From NCBI GenBank assembly GCA_035495555.1, contig DATJFQ010000075.1:1-17823 (forward strand): a DNA stretch of 17,823 bases, written 5' to 3'. The notes under the pieces are model-generated. The model was not told the origin of the DNA. It did not search any database and saw nothing but the letters and a program-made list of their open reading frames with translations. The position numbers and the translations under genes are program-made. The DNA is from DATJFQ01 sp035495555. Lineage in GTDB: Bacteria; Acidobacteriota; Vicinamibacteria; Vicinamibacterales; 2-12-FULL-66-21. Below are positions 14,377-17,823 of the stretch, piece after piece. Position 1 is the first letter of the stretch; every line of letters begins with the position of its first letter.

Positions 14377-14380
14377 GGAG
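14377..14380 (+). promoter_or_regulatory. Ribosome binding site deciding a GTG start
   Basis: GGAG lies 8 nt before GTG at 14389-14391. It supports that GTG over the ATG at 14191, which lies deep inside treZ and gives a frame with no family similarity until after the treZ stop. Confidence 0.6.
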
Positions 14381-14388
14381 ATGTCCAC

Positions 14389-16428
14389 GTGGATCTCGTT
14401 CGCAGGATAGAGCAGCCCCGCGATCGCGCGGGCGATACCTCGGGTGGTGAAGCGCCGGCGCGGCGCGAGTGGCTGGTGACGAACGGTCTTGGCGGCTATG
14501 CGTCGGGAACGGTCGCGGGCGTGTTGACGCGGCGCTACCATGGGCTCCTGATTTCCGCGCTGCCGGCGCCGCTCGGACGCTACGTCATGCTCAATCACCT
14601 GCTGGAGCGCGTGCGGCTGCCGGGCGGCCGGGTGATCTGGCTCGGCGACGAGGACGAAGTGGCCGGGGCGAACGCGAGCGACAAAGCCGATCACCTCTCG
14701 GAGTTCCGGCTCGAGAGCGGTCTTCCCGTCTGGGTCTACCGCGTGGACGGCTTCACAATCGAAAAACGTGTGTTGATGCCGCACGCCCAGAACTCGGTCT
14801 CCGTCACGTACCGTCTCGTCGACGGCGACGGGCCGCTGCGGATGGCGCTCCGGCCGTCCGTCCATTTCCGGCCGATCGAAGCGGCGGTCAACGAGTCGCT
14901 CTCGAAGCCGTACTCGATCACCGCGTGCAGCGGTCGATACGAGATCTCGTCCGGGGGCGATGACGTCCCTCCTCTCCGGCTCGTACTGCGCGGCGCGCAT
15001 GCCGCGCTGACGCTCGACGAGAAGGGCACGCCCCGCGTGCCATACCGGATGGAAGAGAGCCGGGGATACGAATCGGTCGGTTCACTCTGGAGTCCCGGCT
15101 ACTTCCGCGCCGACCTGTCGGCGAGCGATCCGGTCACGTTGATCGGATCCACTGACGGCTGGGACACGATCGAAGCCCTGGCGCCGGGCGCGGAGGGCCC
15201 CGCCGAGTCTGATCGGCGCTCGCGGCTCGTGGACATGGCGGGCGTCGCCGACGAGTTCGCCGGAGAACTCGTGCTCGCCGCGGATCAGTTCATCATCCGG
15301 CCGGCGGGTCGGACCGAAGAGTTTGCGCGGGCGCGGGCGTCGGGCGACGAAGTCCGAACCGTAATCGCCGGCTATCACTGGTTCACCGACTGGGGCCGCG
15401 ACACGATGATCAGCCTCGAAGGATTGACGCTGACGACGCGGCGGTATCGCGAGGCGGGATACATCCTCCGCACCTTCGGGCAATACGTTCGCGACGGCCT
15501 CATCCCGAACATGTTCCCGGAAGGCGACCGCGACGGCCTGTACAACACCGCGGACGCGACGCTGTGGTTCTTTCACGCGATCGAGCGCTACACCCAGGTC
15601 ACCAAGGATGCCGAGACACTGCGCGCGCTGCTCCCGACCTTCATCGATATCGTGCACCATCACCTCGAGGGCACTCGGTTCGGTATCCACGTGGATCACT
15701 CCGACGGCCTGCTGGTGGAGGGGGCGGAGGGGTATCAGCTGACGTGGATGGATGCAAAGGTCGGCGACTGGGTCGTGACCCCGCGTCGCGGCAAGGCCGT
15801 CGAGATCAACGCGCTCTGGTACAACGCGCTGTGCCTGCTCGCGTCCTGGATCGAGCAGTTCGGCGGCTCCGCGCCGTTCGATGCGACCGAGCAGGCGCGC
15901 CGGGCGCGGGAATCCTTCAACAACCGGTTCTGGTACGAACGGGGCGGCTACCTGTACGACGTGGTCGATGGCGAGCACGGCGACGACACGTCGTGCCGTC
16001 CCAACCAGGTCTTCGCGATTTCGCTTCCGCATCCGATCCTCGATGAATCCAAATGGCAGCCGGTCATGCAGGTCGTCCAGGATCGGCTGCTGACGCCGGT
16101 CGGTCTTCGGTCGCTGGCCCCCGGCGAGCCGGACTACAAGCCTCGCTACTACGGAGACCTTCGCTCGCGCGACGCGGCGTATCACCAGGGGACTGTCTGG
16201 GCGTGGCTGATCGGCCCGTTCATCGACGCCTGGCTGAAGCTGCATCCATCGGACAAGGCCGGCGCGCGGGCATTTCTGCGCGGCTTCAAACAGGAACTCA
16301 GCGACGCCTGTGTCGGATCGATCAGCGAAATCTTCGACGCGGATGCGCCCTTCCTGCCGCGCGGCTGCATCGCGCAGGCCTGGAGCGTCGCGGAGGTGCT
16401 CCGGTGCTGGCAAAAGGGGGCTGAGTGA
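14389..16428 (+). CDS. Amylo-alpha-1,6-glucosidase (GH133-type glycogen debranching enzyme)
   Basis: A 679-residue cytoplasmic enzyme predicted to hydrolyse alpha-1,6 branch residues of glycogen. The N-terminal domain begins with EWLVTNGLGGYASGTVAG and RRYHGLL (about 27-55), diagnostic of the bacterial/archaeal debranching family. The C-terminal (alpha/alpha)6 barrel contains FTDWGRDTM (332-340), YNTADATLWF (385-394), QLTWMDAK (450-457) and GKAVEINALWYNAL (468-481), the conserved active-site segments. The glucanotransferase half of the eukaryotic bifunctional enzyme is absent, as usual for this bacterial type. The start is a GTG with a ribosome binding site, 53 bp after treZ. With TreZ it forms a glycogen-to-trehalose/glucose module in which debranching would give linear chains. 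Confidence 0.92.
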   Translation: MDLVRRIEQPRDRAGDTSGGEAPARREWLVTNGLGGYASGTVAGVLTRRYHGLLISALPAPLGRYVMLNHLLERVRLPGGRVIWLGDEDEVAGANASDKADHLSEFRLESGLPVWVYRVDGFTIEKRVLMPHAQNSVSVTYRLVDGDGPLRMALRPSVHFRPIEAAVNESLSKPYSITACSGRYEISSGGDDVPPLRLVLRGAHAALTLDEKGTPRVPYRMEESRGYESVGSLWSPGYFRADLSASDPVTLIGSTDGWDTIEALAPGAEGPAESDRRSRLVDMAGVADEFAGELVLAADQFIIRPAGRTEEFARARASGDEVRTVIAGYHWFTDWGRDTMISLEGLTLTTRRYREAGYILRTFGQYVRDGLIPNMFPEGDRDGLYNTADATLWFFHAIERYTQVTKDAETLRALLPTFIDIVHHHLEGTRFGIHVDHSDGLLVEGAEGYQLTWMDAKVGDWVVTPRRGKAVEINALWYNALCLLASWIEQFGGSAPFDATEQARRARESFNNRFWYERGGYLYDVVDGEHGDDTSCRPNQVFAISLPHPILDESKWQPVMQVVQDRLLTPVGLRSLAPGEPDYKPRYYGDLRSRDAAYHQGTVWAWLIGPFIDAWLKLHPSDKAGARAFLRGFKQELSDACVGSISEIFDADAPFLPRGCIAQAWSVAEVLRCWQKGAE

Positions 16429-16445
16429 GCTCGCTGCGCTCGCGC

Positions 16446-16524
16446 GCGGTTCAGGGTGCGGCGGTTCGGGGGTGCGGGGGTTCGCTTCGCGGTTCGCGGT
16501 TCGCGGTTCGGGGTTCGCCGGTTC
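16446..16524. repeat. Heptamer array E (GCGGTTC type)
   Basis: Fills most of the 125-bp spacer between the debranching gene and rsgA, beginning 17 bp after the stop. The clean part is gcggttc at 16489-16495, 16496-16502 and 16503-16509, ggggttc at 16510-16516, then an 8-base gccggttc at 16517-16524. An older degenerate part includes gcggttc at 16446-16452 and 16461-16467, plus ggggttc-like units with indels. No secondary gene is visible. Confidence 0.8.
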
Positions 16525-16553
16525 GTCCAGTTCGGCGGCAGTAAAGTAATAGG

Positions 16554-17618
16554 GTGACGCTCGAGGATCTTGGTTGGTCGCCGCTCTTTGCCGGCGTGTT
16601 CGACGAGTACCGCGCGAAAGGGTGGTCGCCGGCTCGGGTCAGCCTCGAACATACGCACATCTATCGCGTGCTGACCCCGGCCGGCGAGCGCCTCGCGCGG
16701 GTGTCGGGACGGCTGCGCCACCAGGCGTCGCGCCGTGCCGAGTTCCCGGCGGTCGGTGACTGGGTTGCCGTTGAAGACGGAGGCGGCGATCTGCGGATTC
16801 ACGCCGTGCTGCCCCGCAGAACGAAATTCTCGCGCCGCGCTGCCGGCGACGTCACCCAGGAACAGATCGTAGCCGCGAACGTCGATGTCGTCTTCCTCGT
16901 CAGCGGGCTCGATCACGACTTCAATCCAAGGCGGATCGAGCGGTACCTGCTCACCGCGTGGGACAGCGGCGCGTCGCCCGTCGTGGTGCTCAACAAGGCC
17001 GACCTCGTGGACGATGTCACCTCCTTCGTAGACGAGGTGCGGCCGCTGGCGGCGGGTGTGCCGGTTGTCGGCGTATCGGCTCGCATCCCCGAATCGGTCG
17101 GCGAGCTTCGCCGGTTCCTTGGCCGCGGGCGGACGGGAGCGCTGCTCGGATCGTCGGGCGTGGGCAAATCGTCGCTCGTCAACGCGCTGATTCGCGAAAA
17201 CCGGCAGCGGACGCGGGAAGTGCGCGAGAGCGACTCCCGCGGCCGTCACACGAGCACCGCGCGCGAACTCCTGCTGCTGCCCGAAGAGTCGGGGATATTG
17301 ATCGACACGCCCGGGATGCGCGAGCTGCAGTTGTGGGACGCGGCCGATTCGATGGGCTCCGCGTTCGGCGACATCGAAGAGATGGCGACGGGCTGCCGCT
17401 TTCGCGATTGCCGCCACACCGGCGAGCCCGGATGCGCGATTGCGCTGGCCGTCGAGGAAGGACGGCTGTCGGAGATTCGACTCGAGAGCTTTCACAAGCT
17501 GCAGTCCGAGCAGGCATTTCAGGAGCGGCAGGTCGATCAGCGCGCGGCACTCGAGCAGAAACGGCGGTTCAAGGTATTGACGAAAGCGCTCAACAAGAAG
17601 CTGAAAGAGAACGAGTAG
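16554..17618 (+). CDS. rsgA: Ribosome small-subunit biogenesis GTPase RsgA
   Basis: A 354-residue circularly permuted GTPase that helps the last steps of 30S subunit maturation and is stimulated by the ribosome. The N-terminal OB-fold (about 30-100) contains FPAVGDWVAVE. The G motifs come in the permuted order: G4 NKAD (147-150), G5-like VSA (174-176), G1 GSSGVGKSS (199-207), G2/switch RGRHTST (229-235) and G3 DTPG (251-254). The zinc-binding segment follows with Cys281, Cys286, His288 and Cys294, then a helical C-terminus with many charged residues. The start is a GTG preceded directly by AGG, so the ribosome binding site is poor and a slightly later start is possible. It is a housekeeping gene and probably an independent unit after array E. 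Confidence 0.96.
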   Translation: MTLEDLGWSPLFAGVFDEYRAKGWSPARVSLEHTHIYRVLTPAGERLARVSGRLRHQASRRAEFPAVGDWVAVEDGGGDLRIHAVLPRRTKFSRRAAGDVTQEQIVAANVDVVFLVSGLDHDFNPRRIERYLLTAWDSGASPVVVLNKADLVDDVTSFVDEVRPLAAGVPVVGVSARIPESVGELRRFLGRGRTGALLGSSGVGKSSLVNALIRENRQRTREVRESDSRGRHTSTARELLLLPEESGILIDTPGMRELQLWDAADSMGSAFGDIEEMATGCRFRDCRHTGEPGCAIALAVEEGRLSEIRLESFHKLQSEQAFQERQVDQRAALEQKRRFKVLTKALNKKLKENE

Positions 17619-17823
17619 CGAGGCGGGAGGCGGGAGGCGCGAGGCGGGAGGTGCGAGGCGGGAGGCGCGAGGTGGGAGGCGCGAGGTGGGAGGCGCGAGG
17701 TGGGAGGCGCGAGGTGGGAGGCGCGAGGCGCGGCGAGGCGGGAGGCGCGAGGCGGGAGGCGCGAGGTGGGAGGCGCGAGGCGCGAGGTGGGAGGGGCGAG
17801 GTGCGAGGTGCGAGGCGGAAGGC
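17619..17823. repeat. Heptamer array F (GSGAGGY type), runs off the window
   Basis: At least 205 bp of tandem 7-base units starting directly at the rsgA stop codon: gcgaggc, gggaggc, gcgaggt and gggaggt in alternation, so a 14-base higher-order unit (gcgaggt then gggaggc) is visible around 17660-17730. A few indels occur near 17731 and 17780. The G strand is the rsgA coding strand, with a GG or GGG every 3-5 bases. The right end is beyond the window. No coding content. Confidence 0.9.

Noticed and set aside
15082..16413. 443-codon minus-strand frame opposite the debranching enzyme
   Set aside because: Mirror of conserved GH133 coding sequence; composition typical of antisense frames.
16182..17495. 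437-codon minus-strand frame spanning the debranching gene end, array E and rsgA
   Set aside because: It crosses a repeat spacer and two real plus-strand genes; part of it translates the heptamer array.

Overview
The window is GC-rich, densely coding DNA from a Gram-negative bacterium. The best taxonomic clue is the large permease at 5022-7466. Its N-terminus (RDLKYAFRMLVKAPGF) and duplicated MacB/FtsX layout match the 'ADOP' permease family named for Acidobacteria. With the rest of the gene content, this points to Acidobacteriota, perhaps the Vicinamibacteria. That assignment is an inference; there is no rRNA or other phylogenetic marker here apart from rsgA.

Left half (287-9677, all minus strand): seven tightly packed genes read from right to left. 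They are a membrane-fusion protein, an ABC ATPase, an ADOP/MacB-type permease, an NtrC-family sigma-54 activator, an NtrY-like membrane histidine kinase, a tryptophan 2,3-dioxygenase (kynA) and an MscS-type mechanosensitive channel. The last three are joined by two ATGA start/stop overlaps. Upstream of the first gene, at 9728-9743 on the minus strand, lies a good match to a -24/-12 (sigma-54) promoter with correct GG/GC spacing, about 40 nt before a plausible ribosome binding site. The simplest reading is a self-regulated envelope-sensing and efflux operon: the kinase and activator encoded within it switch on their own sigma-54 promoter.

Middle (9678-10909): a 326-bp divergent control region, then a ClpP-like serine protease with an intact Ser/His/Asp triad and an unusual N-terminus. 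After it comes a spacer with a second strong sigma-54-like promoter (10847-10862) facing right.

Right half (10910-17618, plus strand): a hybrid sensor kinase, treZ (trehalose release from malto-oligosyltrehalose) 3 bp after it, a GH133-type glycogen debranching glucosidase with a GTG start, and the ribosome-assembly GTPase rsgA. The kinase, treZ and the debranching enzyme look like one glycogen/trehalose transcription unit. treY, the usual partner of treZ, is absent from the window.

The most unusual feature is the spacer DNA. Six gene spacers are filled with short tandem repeats whose sequences mostly differ (AACGCTG-, CCAACTC-, CCAGTTG-, CAACTCC-, GCGGTTC- and GCGAGGY-like), but all have a period of exactly seven bases and begin within about 20 bp downstream of a stop codon. 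One forms a long imperfect hairpin between the ATPase and permease genes; another runs to the end of the window. They resemble in form the heptameric STRR sequences known from heterocystous cyanobacteria.
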